Of a stretch of 64,000 bases of DNA, positions 12,331 to 26,412 are shown one piece after another; positions within the stretch are counted from its first letter, which is position 1; each line of letters opens with the position of its first letter. Origin of the DNA: Symsagittifera roscoffensis (lineage: Eukaryota > Xenacoelomorpha > Acoela > Convolutidae); NCBI RefSeq assembly GCF_963678635.1, contig NC_087067.1:42868696-42932695 (forward strand), read 5' to 3'. The notes under the pieces were generated by a model. It was not told the DNA's origin. It saw nothing but the letters and a program-made list of their open reading frames with translations, and made no database searches. The translations under genes were made by a program, and so were the position numbers.

Positions 12331-12924
12331 CAAGTGGTGCGAAGCTCAGCTTCCCTTCTGTGTTCAAACATTCCTAAATTTTTTGTCCATCTTCATTTTC
12401 CTCTAGGCGATCTAGGATATGATGCAAAACGAATTGAACGTATGCAGGTTAAATTTTTGAATCACGAAACAGAGCAGGTGCAGAACTGAAATTTTCTCGA
12501 GGTAGCAGATTTTAGGGTCGCCCTGATAGATTTTCCGAACACTTGCAAAAAACTCAAATGAACACAATGGCTCTATTTTGTCCAAAGTCCAGCACCTGAA
12601 TGTTTTCAAAAATGGCAGTTTTTTGGTTTGACCAATTAAGGCAATAATGATGTTAAAACCTCCTTCACATAAATGTTGAGTTGATAAACGAAAACGGATG
12701 TCATAAATTAGTATGAATGTGGGAACTATCATGACCACAATTCTAAAAAACGCCCAATTATTTCTCTAATTGAGAGAATTTTTCATACAATTATAGTTTC
12801 TTATCTTACTTATTATTTTTAGTTTATTATTTTAGTTTCTTAATTGATCACACGCACTCATAATTGAGCCCTTTTTCGTTTCAACGCTTTTTCAGAACAA
12901 TAATATGAATCTTACAAAAAAAAT

Positions 12925-15900
12925 TATCTTCTTGATCTTTCTAAGTCTAGCTGCATAAGCTTAACAGGGTAAAGTTAATAGCCTCTTCAGTTACCGAGCA
13001 TAATTATCATTTTGATCCTTAATTTCATCCAAATTCTGCAGTCTGTTTTCTATACGCTAATGATAGGCTCTAAAAGGTAAAAAAAATGAAACAAAAGTTT
13101 TGAGTTTCTCTCACACATGCCACAGAATCTGAAAAATCAACACATGCCAGACAAAATTGTGCCCATTATTTAATCATCATCCAAAAAAAGGCGGTGGTCT
13201 TAAAGATGTTTTCTGCAAGCTCAAAGGTAATCCGTTTAGTTTACACCTTGAACTTTTTAAAGAGAATTGAAAACATGATCGACTTTTCTTTTCTAACTTC
13301 ATTAATTTTATATTATTTGATTTCTTTAAGTTCCAGAAGATCTAAATATTTTATCCTGATGCACACTTATTTTTGTCTTAACCAAATTTACACTGGCATT
13401 TTTGTTGCTGGCAGCGCTCTTTTTGGTAAAATGTCAGTATTTGTGTGGTTAGCTACAACATCAGTGCCCCGTACTAGGACTTCGACAAGCCGATTTCTGG
13501 ATTCGAAGAAGATGCTTACTTTTGGAATCCATAAATCGAGTTGTCAAAGTCCACCGATGTTCGGTGTTTGTTGGTCGCGCATGATACAACACTTTCGATT
13601 TTTTTTTTAAGAATTAGCGCTCCAATTAAAAAAAAAATTCGCAGCAAAAAACATGATTGAGAATTATTTACGAGATAACGTTGGGGGTAGATTTGAAGAC
13701 GTTAATACAATGGTAACTTGTTCATAAAAATTAGTTCGAAGTTTACCACACCAAGATCGATATTTTTCGTTGACCAAGAAACCTTAGACAAAATCATTAA
13801 AATACAAAACCTTAACTAGAATTGGTTTAAGTAGCTATGGTTGTTTTGGACTTCAGATATCTCACAAACTTCAAAATTCGCTGAAGTTATTGAAAACTGA
13901 ACTGAAAACTGAATTATAGTGGAATCAAATTAAAATTAGTATTTATTTTATGATCTGATGTTTCTCACTGTAAAATAAAAACAGCTAACCAATCATGATT
14001 CATAATTAAAAATTACGATTTGAATTGTAAGGCTGAAACTATTCGTAGTTTCAGTCAGAGAATTACTAATAGAGATTGAAATCAGTTCATTTTTTTCTCT
14101 AACCTCGCATTAAACCAGTATATTGCAAGATCTATTGAGTATTGGAAATATAAAATATAAGAGTAAGATAAGGAGTTGTACAAACCTATCCGGCTGAAAA
14201 TAGATAGCGTAACGAACAAACGGTGTGCCCGTATCTAAAAAATTTTTATGAGAAGGCCACAACTGATAGAGCCGAGCCAAAACTGAAATAAACAAGCAAG
14301 TTCATCACGACAAAGGCAAAAACCTTAACCTGCAAAGCAAATAGAAAACTCTGACAACGACGACCAGAGTAGAAATTATTTGTGCAGTAAATCTTCTTAG
14401 AATTATATAAACTGCATTAAATAAACTGCATTAAATATATAAACTGCATTATTAAGTTAATTTTATAAGCCCTTTTTATGTGATAAACGATCAATAACTA
14501 ACAATACTATTACCAACCATAAGTCGAAAAAAGTTTATCCACCTTAAACATCAGATCTGCAATAACTTTTCTGAAAAATGATTTTTCAAGGTTATAATAT
14601 CATCAAAAAAAATAATTGTTGTTAATTTTGTGAAGATTTTTTTTTTCATCTTGAGGAGCAATATCTTTTCTTGTCTATAAAAAAGTTTGAAATATTTAAA
14701 ACTTTGTACCTAAAACAGTCAACACTTTAAATACTAACTTAATTAAATTCAAGATTAACTAAAATTTTCAAGATTATTTAACTACTTGAATCGGTAATTT
14801 TATCTCTAAATAATAAAAAATCAAGGGTTCTCCTTTATCTTGAACCTTGAACCTTTATAGTTAGATAATTCAAACAGATTATCAAGACTTCTCCTTGGGT
14901 CTTAATATCCAAAATTTAAAAATTCATTTCCTTAAACGTGGATTATTAAGGCTTTCTTTGGATCTAATAAATTCATTTTCAAACTCAAATTCATCTTTTT
15001 ATATTTTCAGTGTATAACGACTTTAAATGACGATTCACTTTCCAACCTTTCAAAACAATCCAGGACTAACTGACGGTTTTTCCTTTTAAAAACTCACCAT
15101 GTAAATAGAATTAAACAGAGCAGAACTTCGGTTACTCATCCTTCACTTGAACTCTACCTATTGATTAATTAGCCAGAATTAGTAGTTTCTAAAATGGTAC
15201 CTAACGATCAAATTGTTATTAAATGTAGAAAAAATCTTATTGTTGTTAAATACAATTACTTAAATGATAGATAATTTTCTGTTCTACAGAATAACTAGTC
15301 ATTCCAGAAAAACATTGACCAAAAACAGGTGTATTTGAGAACCATGGAATCTGAATCATTATTGTTTATCACTAATCAAAACGTGTTTGAAATCAGAATT
15401 AGACTCTAACACAGTATGCTAGACCTTATCAAATTGTCAACCAAAAAACAGAGACAAGAGAAGGAGGTGGCTTTTCTTACCACAATTGCACTTGTGGTTA
15501 TCGTATCTGGGTTCTAACTGCTCTTTAATATCAAGTGTGCTTTAATTTTAACTGCGTCTTCACTATCAAACCCTCTTCGCTAAACTGTTATTTACGCTAA
15601 ACTCAAAAGAGACTAAAATTGTCAAATGAACAAACAAATCAAAAATTATAGAGATATATGGGTTCTGATAAAGTCGTTTATGTATCAGACACGTTCAATA
15701 CAGACCATATGATTCTAAACAGCACCATGAAAAGCTATCATAAAATCAAAAAAAAAGTATATTTTAGAAGCTTTTGTAAAAGTAAAAAAAATGAGATTTT
15801 TTGATTTTTGTTTAGATTCTTTTGTCAAGACATTATGAAAACTATTCACCATTTCTGCGACCAAAACCAGAGCCGAGAGAAACAAAATGTGAAAGATAAT

Positions 15901-17424
15901 GAAACTAAAAACGGCCATCAAAACACGGAAATATTACACAAAATATTTTAAATTGGAACCTTAAGTATAAAAAAAACGGATTAAGCGAAAACTAAAAACG
16001 CTTGGTAGAAATTTCTATACGAAGTATAGTTTTGAAACATCTGTGAGCTCAACTCTCGATAAGTTTTTTTTAAAATGACCGATATTCTCAGAAAATGAAG
16101 TCGTAGAATTTTCGGAGAGACGTCTCCTTTGAGCACATTTTCACTCTACATAACAGCCGCAGAGTTTCTTCCCTTCATACGGTGTAAAAGTATGGGACAC
16201 TAAGACACGATCCTATTTGCAATCCCTGAAGGGTTATTTTTGTGGTCAGATCAAAACGCCCGATACTTGTATTACGCAACTTCTTCTCAATTTCCGCTCT
16301 TCTCGATTCTACTCTTGCGTTTCTAGCTGGTTCAGTAAATCGTGTACCATAATTAAACTCTCAATCGCAAATGAAATAAAACCTATTTACAATGCCTTTA
16401 AGGAGCTAACTACTATCTAACATCTTCTATAACGAAGCCCGCGTTTCGTTCCTCGCTCGACGCAGTTTCAAACTCGGGTAAACTCGGGTCCAAGCGCAAC
16501 TCGCTCAAACTACCAATTCAACCCGGTAGTAAATTCGGATTCAAGTCAGCTAAACTAAATATCTAACAACTGTGAGAGACAACTAGCCTCACTTCAAGCA
16601 ATAGCGTCCTTCACGGACCAACAAATCTTCTCGTCTTGCTCAATCGATCTTTCTATAACTGAGAACAGACCATTCACTTGTTTAGCGTAATTGTTGCGAC
16701 TCTCGAAGTTTTTCAGGCACCCTCCAGTTCCTTACCATTTTTAACACTTAATTTTAGTTAAGTGACGCCATTCTCTATCAGTCCTGGCATCCGCTTAAAT
16801 GACTCAGTCGCACATGTTTTATGACTACGTCCCTCCCACTTTCACCAGTGCCATTGCCACGTGCCAAGTTCGGTTTCTTTTTACCAATCTTTTCAAGCTT
16901 ATTGGATACCTGGTATGCGATAGGTATCAGATCTCGACCAGGGAAAAAATATTCAATCGACCCTAATCAACTTATTCTTGACATCCGTCAACTTCAACCT
17001 TCGGGTTCAACTCAACCTCTAGACCATGCTATCCTGTTAACGTTACGGCATCCCAAGGGTATCAGATGACCCTTTTCATGAATACCTGATTCTTCATTTC
17101 AAGCATCCAAAACTTCATCCTAAACTCTTTTCCAAACCCGACTTTTCTAGCTGACAATCGAACTTAGTTTCTCTATTAGGGGTCAAATTAGGCCCAAAAA
17201 CATCTTTCCGGGGAGCCAAGAAAAGTCCCCGTCCGTTTATTCTGTGTGGGAGACTTAATTCTTGTGATGCGGTCCCATTACCGACAATTTCCTCTGGTAC
17301 TACTTTTTTTTTAGCTTAGGTGAACTGCTAACAATAGGTCTTTCACCAAGCTAACTCAACACAGTATTTACCAAGTCTACTCTGAATTAGTTCTACTACT
17401 CCAAGCTTGCAATGTGAAAATTAT
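12925..17424 (+). mobile_element. Array unit 1 (LTR-like sequence plus internal sequence)
   Basis: This is the first of three adjacent related units. It begins with a block shared with 21465 (cttgatctttctaagtctag), runs through a block with a conserved 'ggcggtggtcttaaagatg' phrase at 13187, the LTR-like sequence at about 13965-15195, and a distal block (near 15600-17424) marked by cccgcgtttcgttcctcgct. Open frames here are short; one on the plus strand (13194-13610) recurs in the other units but I recognise no protein family. It is a non-coding, non-autonomous-looking fossil related to the left-edge element. Confidence 0.6.
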
Positions 17425-20400
17425 ATCGCTAAAATTTTGAATTTCTCTCACACATGCCACAGAATCTGAAAAACCAACACAAGCCAGACAAAATTATGCC
17501 CATTATTTGATCATAATCCAAAAAAGGCGGTGGTCTTAAAGATGTTTGCTGCAAGCTCAAAGGTCATCCGTTTAGTTTACACCTTGAACTTTTTTAAGAA
17601 TATTGAAAACATGATCGACTTTTCTTTTCTAACTTTATAAAGTTTACATTATTTGATTTTTTTAAGTTCAAGAACATCAAAATATTTTTCATTATGTACA
17701 CTTATTTTTATCTTAACCAAATTTACACTGGCATTTTTGTTGCGGGCAGCGCTCTTTTTGGTAAAATGTCACTATTTGTGTGGTTAGCTACAACATCAGT
17801 GCCCCGTGCTAGGACTTCGACAATCCGATTTCTGGATTTGAAGAAGATGCTTACTCTTGGAATCCAAAAATCGGGTTGTCAAAGTCAACCGATGTTCGGT
17901 GTTTGTTGGTCGCACATGTAACAACACTTTCGACTTTTTTTAGGAAATAGCGCTCCGATTTTCTTAAAAAGAATTTCGCAGCAAAAAACAATATTGAGAA
18001 TTATTTACGAGATAACGCTGGGGGTAGATTTGAAGACGTTATTACAATGATAACTTGTTCAGAAAAATTAGTTCAAAGATTACCACACTATGATCGATAT
18101 TTTTCGTTGACCAAGAAACCTTAGACAAAGTTTTATAAAATACAAAAACTAAACTAGAATTGGTTTAAGTAGACAAGGTTGTTTTGGATTTCAGATATCT
18201 CACAAACTTGAATATTTGCTGAATTTATTGAAAACTGAACTGAAAATTGAGTTATAATGGAGTCAAATTAAATCAGTGTTTGTTTTATGATCTGATGTTT
18301 CTCACTGTAAAATAAAAAACAGCTAACCAATCATGATTCATAATTAAAAATTACGATTTGAATTGTAAGGCTGAAACTATTCGTAGTTTCAGTCAGAGAA
18401 TTACTAATAGAGATTGAAATCAGTTCCTTTTTTTCTCTAACCTCGCAGTAAACCAGTATATTGCAAGATCTATTGAATATTGGAAATATAAAATACAAGA
18501 GTAAGATAAGGAGTTGTACGAACCTATCCGGCCGAAAATAGATAGCGTAACAAACAAACGGTGTGCCCGTATCTGAAACTTTTTTATGAGAAGGCCACAC
18601 CGGATCTGAACTCATCTGGTGCAAACCACGAGTCTCGAGCAGACATAATACTAACTTAGTTTTAGAAAAAAATCAAACAAAACAAAAAAACGGTCAAAAA
18701 GTAGCTTGTAGCCACGTCTCAATAAGTCTTATCAAGCCGAGCCAAAACAGAAAGACGCAAGCAAGTTCCTCACGACAAAGACAAAAACCATAACCTGCAA
18801 AGCAAATAGAAAAAACTGACAACGACGACCAGAGTAGAAACTATTTGTGCAGTAAATCTTATTAGAAATATATAAACTGCATTAAATAAGCTGCATTAAA
18901 TATATAAACTGCATTATTAGGTTAATTTTAAAAAATTATAGAGAGATATGGGTTCACAAACTGAGAAAGTTGTTTATGTATCAGACACATTCAATACAGA
19001 CCATATGATTATAAACAGCACCATGAAAAACTATCATAAAATCAAAAACAAAGTATATTTTAGAAGCTTATGTAAAAGTAAAAAAATTGAGATTTTTTGA
19101 TTTTTGCTTTGAATCTTTTGTCAAGAAATTATGAAAACTATTCAACATTTCTGCGACCAAAACCAGAGCCGAGAGAAACAAAATGTGAAAGATAATGAAA
19201 CTAAAAACGGCCATCAAAACACGGAAATATTACACAAAATACTTTAAATTGGAACCTTAAGTTTAAGAAAATGAATTAAGCGAAAACTAAAAAGGCTTGT
19301 TTCTATACGAAGTATAGTTTTGAAACATCTGTGAGCTCAACTCTTGATAAGTTTTTTGTAAAATGACCAATATTCTCCGAAAATGAAGTCGTAGAATTTT
19401 CGAAGAGATGTCTCCTTCGAGCACGTTTTCACTCTACTTAACAGCCACAGAGTTTCTTCCCTTTATACCGTGTAAAAGTATGGGACATTAAGACACGATC
19501 CTATTTGCAATCCCTGAAGGGTTATTTTTGTGGTCAGATCAAAACGCCCAATACTTGTATTACGCAATTTCTTCTCAATTTCCGCTCTTCGCGGTTCTAC
19601 TTTGGCGTTTCTAGCTAGTTCAGTAAAACGTGTACCATAAATAATTTCTCAATCGTAAATGAAATAAAACCTATTTACAATGCCTTTAAAGAGCTAACTA
19701 CTATCTAACATCTTCTATAACGAAGCCCGCGTTTCGTTCCTCGCTCGACGCAGTTTCAAACTCGGGTAAACTCGGGTCCAAGCACAACTCGCTCAAACTA
19801 CCAATTCAACCCGGTAGTAAATTCGGATTCAAGTCAGCTAAACTAATTATCTAACAACTGTGAGAGACAACTTGCCTCACTTCAAGCAATAGCGTCCTTC
19901 ACGGACCAACAAATCTTCTCGCCTTGCTCAATCGATCTTTCTATAACTGAGAACAGACCATTCACTTGTTTAGCGTAATTGTTGCGACTCTCGAAGAATT
20001 TCAATCACCCTCCGGTTCCTTCAAATTTTTTACACTTAATTTTAGTTAAGTGACGCCATTCCCTATCAGTCTTGGCATCCGCTTAATTTACTCAGTCGCA
20101 CATGTTTTATGACTACGTCCCTCCCACTTTCACCAGTGCCATTGCCACGTGCCAAGTTCGGTTTCGTTTTATCAATCTTTTCAAGCTTATTGGATACCTG
20201 GTTGAGGTATCAGAACTCAACCAGGGAAACAATATTCAATCGAACCTAATCAACTTATTCTTGACATCCGTCAACTTCAACCTTCGGGTTCAACTCAACC
20301 TCTAGACCATGCTATCCTGTTAACGTTACGACATCCCAAGGGTATCGGATGACCCTTTTCATGGATACCTGATTCTTCATTTCAAGCATCCAAAACTTCA

Positions 20401-21464
20401 TCCTAAACTCTTTTCCAATCCCGACCTTTCTAGCTGACAAGCGAACTTAGTTTCTCTATTAGGGGTCAAATTAGGCCCAAAAACATACTTCCGGGGAGCC
20501 AAGAAAAGTCCCCGTCCGTTTATTCTGTGTGGGAGACTTAATTCTTGTGCTGCGGTCCCATTACCGACAATTTCCTCTGGTAATTTTTTTTTTTTTAGCT
20601 TAGGTGAACTGCTAACAATAGATCTTTCACCAAGCTAACTCAACGCAGTATTTACCAAGTCTACTCTGAATTAGTTCTACTACTCCAAGGTTGCAATGTG
20701 AAAATTATGTCGCTATTAGCGTCTACTTCAGTTCCTAATAGATTAGTTTTCTACCAATTATTAAAATGGCGACGAATTCCTATTTCATTGGTTAGGCTGG
20801 ATTTTACGCTCTTTTTGGTGTTAATCCCTGAATTTTCAATAACATTTTGCATTCATATCACGCAAAGGTCCACTTAAGGTCACTCAGGCGTCACCCGGGT
20901 TCAAACTTCCTCGGACTGGTTCAGGGTCTGTTGTAAGTCATAACTACCAAACTCCATCCATATCCTATTAAACTTACAAGTTATCCCATTTCTAAAGACC
21001 ATTATCAGTTTCCGGGTAATTGGCTATTAACTCCGGTAAGAGTCACCCAAGGGTTTTACTCACTTGTGATACTTCTCCGGCGGTGGGGACTAGTATTCTT
21101 TGCCGCTATAAGTTCGACTTTTAAACCAGCAATTTTTGACGGAATTTTTTTTTCCTTACTCAAAAAGCGTTGTTGTCTTGAGCTTACAATTGAAAAGACA
21201 CATAACTTGTGATATTTTTTTTTCGTAAAGTTCAAAAATTATTTTTCGTAAAGCTTAACGATTGCCATTTTGGCCAATATGGGACAATTGACGCGCGATA
21301 TATTTCGCACTATTAACGCGTAAGCGGAGAGTTAACCCGTCCTAGAGATCATTCAAAATTGGTTGAGGGAAGCGTATTTGCTGTAATATTTGCTTTGTTA
21401 CTAAGCGAAGTCTATCCCTTTGTACTTTATATGGCGTGTTGGGGATAATTTTTGCAAAAAAGTT
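17425..21464 (+). mobile_element. Array unit 2
   Basis: This is the second unit, in the same order and orientation as unit 1 and roughly 90-97 percent identical by eye over shared blocks. It contains the LTR-like start at about 18300, the distal block at about 18930-20760, and a further block (20760-21115) also found in unit 3. Its right end contains part of the hairpin-ended repeat family (about 21118-21464). No coding frame is recognised. Confidence 0.6.
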
Positions 21465-24400
21465 TTAAATTATTTTCTTGATCTTTCTAAGTCTAGTTGC
21501 ATAAGCTTAACAGAGTAAAGTTAATAGCCTCTTGAGTTACCGAGCATAAATATCATTTTGATCCTTAATTTCATCCAAATTCTGCAGTCTGTTTTCTATA
21601 TGCTAATGATAGGCTCTAAAAGGATTAAAAAAATGAAACAAAAATTTTGAATTTCTCTCACACATGCCACAGAATCTGAAAAACCAACACAAGCCAGACA
21701 AAATTATGCCCATTATTTGATCATAATCCAAAAAAAGGCGGTGGTCTTAAAGATGTTTGCTGCAAGCTCAAAGGTCATCCGTTTAGTTTACACCTTGAAC
21801 TTTTTTAAGAATATTGAAAACATGATCGACTTTTCTTTTCTAACTTCATAAATTTTACATTATTTGATTTCATTCAGTTCAAGAAGATGTAAATATTTTA
21901 TCCTTATGTACACTCATTTTTATCTTAACCAAATTTACACTGGCATTTTTGTTGCTGGCAGCGCTCTTTTTGGTAAAATGCCAGTATTTGTGTGGTTAGC
22001 TACAACATCAGTGCCCCGTACTAGGACTTCGACAAGCCGATTTCTGGATTCGAAGAAGATGCTTACTTTTGGAATCCATAAATCGAGTTGTCAAAGTCCA
22101 CCGATGTTCGGTGTTTGTTGGTGGCGCATGATACAACTCTTTCAATTTTTTTTTAAGCGCTCCAATTTAAAAAAAAAATAATTCGCAGCACAAAACGTGA
22201 TTGAGAATTATTTACGAGATAACGTTGGGGGTAGATTTGAAGACGTTAATACAATGGTAACTTGTTCATAAAAATTAGTTCGAAGTTTACCACACCAAGA
22301 TCGATATTTTTTGTTGACCAAGAAACCTTAGACAAAACTAATAAAATACAAAAACTAAACTAGAAATGGTTTAAGTAGCCATGGTTGTTTTGGATTTCAG
22401 ATATCTCACGAACTTGAATATTTGCTGAAGTTTTTGAAAACTGAACTGAAATCTTATTAGAATTATATAAACTGCATTAAATAAACTGCATTAAACATAT
22501 AAACTGCATTATTAAGTTAATTTTATAAGCCATTTTTTATGTGATAAACGATCAATAACTCACAATACTATTACCAACCATAAGTCGAAAAAAGTTTATC
22601 CACCTTAAACATCAGATCTGCGATAACTTTTCTGAAAAATGATTTTTCAAGGTTATAATATCATCAAAAAAAAACAATTGTTGTTAATTTTGTGAATATT
22701 TGTGTTTTCATCTTGAGGAGCAATATCTTTTCTTGTCTATAAAAGAGTTTGAAATTTTTACAAATTTTTATCTAAAACAGTCAACACTTTGAATAATAAA
22801 CTAATTCAATTCAAGATTAACAAAATTTTTCAAGATTGTTTAACCATTGAATCGGTAATTTTATCTCTAAATAATAAAAAATCGAGGGTTCTCCTTTATT
22901 TTGAACCTTGAACCTTTATAGTTAGATAATTCAAACAGATTATCAAGGTTTCTCCTTGGGTCTTAACATCCAAAATTTTGAAATTCATTTTCTTAAACGT
23001 GGATAATCAAGGCTTTACTTGGATCTAATAAAATCCTTTTCAAACTCAAATTCATCTTTTTATATCAGTGTATAACGAATTTAAATGGCGTTTCACTTTC
23101 CAACCTTTCTAAACGACCCAGGACTAACTGACGGTTTTTCCTTTTAAAAACTCACCAATTAAATAGAATTAAACAGAGCAGAACTTCGGTTTCTAATCCT
23201 TCACTTGAACTCTACCTATTGATCAAATTGTTATTAAAAGTAGAAAAAATTTTATTGTTGTTAAGTACAATTACTTAAATGATAGATACTTTTTTTGTTC
23301 TACAGAATATCTAATCATTCCAGAAAAACGTTGACGAAAAATAGGTGTATTTGAGAACCATGGTATCTGAACCATTTTTGTTTATCACTAATCAAAACGT
23401 GTTCGAAATCAGAATTAGACTCTAACACAGTACCACCAGTTCACGGACCAACAAATCTTTTCGTCTTGCTCAATCGATCTTTCTATAACTGAGAACAGAC
23501 GATTCACTTGTTTAGCATAATTGTTGCGACTCTCGAAGATTTTCAGGCACCCCCCAGTTCCTTACCATTTTTAACACTTAATTTTAGTTAAGTGACGCCA
23601 TTCCCTATCAGTCTTGGCATCCGCTTAAATTACTCATTCGCACATGTTTTATGACTACGTCCCTCCCACTTTCACCAGTGCCATTGCCACGTGCCAAGTT
23701 CGGTTTCTTTTTATCAATCTTTTCAAGCTTATTGGATACCTGGTATGCGATAGGTATCAGAACTCGACCAGGGAAAAATATTCAATCGACCCTAATCAAC
23801 TTATACTTGACATCCGTCAACTTCAACCTTCGGGTTCAACTCAACCTCTAGACCATGCTATCCTGTTAACTTTACGACATCCCAAGGGTATGGGAAGACC
23901 CTTTTCATGGATACCTGATTCTTCATTTCAAGCATCCAAAACTTCATCCTAAACTCTTTTCCAAACCCGACCTTTCTAGCTGACAATCGAACTTAGTTTC
24001 TCTATTAGGGGTCAAATTAGGCCCAAAAACATACTTCCGGGGAGCCAAGAAAAGTCCCCGTCCGTTTATTCTGTGTGGGAGACTTAATTCTTGTGCCGCG
24101 TTCCTTTTACCGACAATTTTCTCTGGTACTACTTTTCTTTAGCTTAGGTGAACTGCTAATAATAGATCTTTCGCCAAGCTAAGCTCAACACAGTCTTTAC
24201 CAAGTTGACTCTGAATTAGTTCTACTACTCCAAGTTTGCAAAGTGAAAATTATATCGCTATTATCGTCTGCTTCAGCTCCTAATAGATAAGTTTTCTCTC
24301 AATTATTAAAATGGCGACCAATTCCTATTTCATGGGTTAGGCTGGATAATACGCTACTTTTGGTGTTAATCCCGAAACTTTCAATAAAGTTTTGCATTCA

Positions 24401-24655
24401 TATCATGCAAAGGTCCACTTAAGGTCCCTCAGGCGTCACCCGGGTTCAAAATTCATCGGACAGTTTCAGGGTCTGTTGTAAGTCATAACTACCAAACTCC
24501 ATCCCTCTCCTATTAAACTTACAAGTTATCCCATTTCTAAGGTCCATTATCAGTTTCCGGGTAATTGGCTATTAACACCGGTAAAAGTCACCCAAGGGTT
24601 TTACTCACTTGTGATACTTCTCCGGCGGTGGGTACCAGTAGTCTTTGCCGCTATA
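21465..24655 (+). mobile_element. Array unit 3
   Basis: This is the third unit and the shortest (about 3.2 kb). It starts exactly at the block that begins unit 1, carries LTR-like sequence from about 22450, the distal block from about 23440, and the final block ending at tttgccgctataa near 24650. Beyond that the sequence departs from unit 2. It is a fossil with no recognised protein. Confidence 0.6.
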
Positions 24656-25900
24656 AAATCAGTCTGCCCTTGCTCATTATTTTGCGTAAATTCCCTAATT
24701 CCGGTCTAAGGGGGTGTTTTTCAAGTGCAAATAGCATCTGAGCTAATAACCTACACAGGGCATGGAAAACGATCTGGGAGTCCTGGGGTCTGAATTTGTA
24801 AAGATAAGCTTCCCCCAACTATACCTACATAATACTGAATTTTGAGCCCAATAACGTCGTTAGTTGCCGAGTTCTGATAGGGCCTTTTACACTTCCGGGG
24901 ACCTTTATCACTTAGCCCCCATGTCTCTGATGGGTCCCGTTCTTCGTATCGCCGCGTCAAATCATCTCTAGAATTGCTCCTCTGAGTTTCAGAACATTAG
25001 CTTCCTTAGTTCCCATTTTGGCGAGAAAAGAACTGCCGATTTTTTTAAAATTCTGACATAGGAGAGACTATATCTTCGAAAGTTGAACTATTTTGTGCTC
25101 AATATTTTGTTTGCTTTACTACTTAACTTAATGACTAGTCGATCTTATACTCAGGTTACTCTGGCACATAATCAGTAGAATCACCAATTCTACAGATTTC
25201 ACAGATCTCAACAAAATAATTGACTCTGAAATGCAAAAAATGCAGCAAATTTTGTACTGTTATGTCCCATCCAGTTTTTGTTTATACAAGTTTGGCAAGT
25301 AGAACCAAAATGATCAGGGTACAAAAAAAACACTAAACACTCCGACGTTCTTCGAGGATGAATTTGTAGAGCAATCGTCATCCCTCCATTGATATTTAAC
25401 CTACCAAATACTATAAAATCGCTAGTATTTAGTTATCCTATTTAACAATGCATCACTTGACAAGACCTGTCTGGTCTATTTTTGAGCTGGCATATCAGAT
25501 TTTTGAAAATTGGCATTTGTCTGATGATATTTTTTCATAGAAAAACATTGATTCTTTTGAAATTCATATTTGTTCATTATAATATTTCATATTCAGATTT
25601 TTTAGACAGTTTTTGATTTTGAAATTCAATTTTTCAAAGGAATGTTTTCTTACAAACTGAAATTTATGGGTACCATGATAACAAAATTCAAACCATTTTA
25701 AAACTGCGATTAATTTTGTAAATTTATGACGATTTAACTATTGCGAGTTTGGAAAACAACTTTGAAATAAATTTTATTATAAGCAGCGCAATAAATCGTT
25801 CCAAAATGAAATGAAATGTGGCAAAAAAATTGAACTAATCAATAGCTTATCAGATTCAAAATTTCGGAACATGCATTTTAAATAGCTTCCGTTTTTTTAA
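24656..25900. other. Unassigned stretch with a locally GC-richer start
   Basis: Positions 24656-24960 are clearly less AT-rich than the surroundings and hold an unrecognised minus-strand open frame (24751-24960). It may be further internal sequence of the array family. From 24960 to 25900 I see only AT-rich sequence without features. Confidence 0.35.
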
Positions 25901-26412
25901 TCCGACTTTCGTAACGAAAGTAACGTAAAAGTTGTGCTTCAGGTGTTTTTTATCTTCAGACAAGTTTCGACTTTTAAACTAGCCATTTTGACGGATCTTT
26001 TTTTTCCTTGCTCAAAGGCATTGTTGCTTATATTTGAAAAGACATTTAACCTGTGATCTTTTTTCGTAAAATTACGAAAAGTTTCTTGTCGTAAAGCTTA
26101 AAGATTGCCATTTTGGCCAATTTGGGACAATTGACGCGCAATATATTTCGCACTATTAACGCGTGAGCGGATAGTTAACCCGTCCTAGAGATCATTCCAA
26201 ATTGGTTGAGGGAAGCTTATTTGCCATAATTGATTTTTTACTAAGCGCAGTCTATCATTTTGTACTTTATATGGCGTGTGGGGGATAATTTTCGCAAAAA
26301 GTCTGATTTTTTTTATTTTATTACTGGTAGTTTTTGCATGTTAACACTGCTCCATGAGCCTGTAAAGGCAGTCGGAACATTCAAGGCTTCGCCCTGATTC
26401 GAGCAGTCTTGT
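25901..26412 (+). mobile_element. Hairpin-ended repeat (Helitron/Helentron-like, non-autonomous), full copy
   Basis: It starts tccgactttcg followed by a small hairpin (actttcg/cgaaagt) and ends with a hairpin (ggcttcgcc type) and gagcagtcttgtt. Internal landmarks shared with other copies are gccattttggccaatttggg, attaacgcgtgagcgga and tttatatggcgtgtggggg. There are no terminal inverted repeats and no coding capacity. The Helitron assignment rests only on the asymmetric ends and the hairpin close to one end. Confidence 0.6.

Noticed and set aside
13194-13610. 138-codon plus-strand frame, partly repeated at 17694 and 21864
   Set aside because: The similarity follows the DNA-level repeat of the array units. 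The frame ends vary between units and no protein family is recognised on either strand.
16440-16520. A G/C-richer cccgcgtttcgttcctcgct block that might have been a tRNA or rRNA piece
   Set aside because: No tRNA A/B box or cloverleaf, and it repeats only with the array units.
16821-17069. Short frames in the distal array block, repeated near 20102 and 23644
   Set aside because: Different frames are open in different copies, as expected for non-coding repeat DNA.
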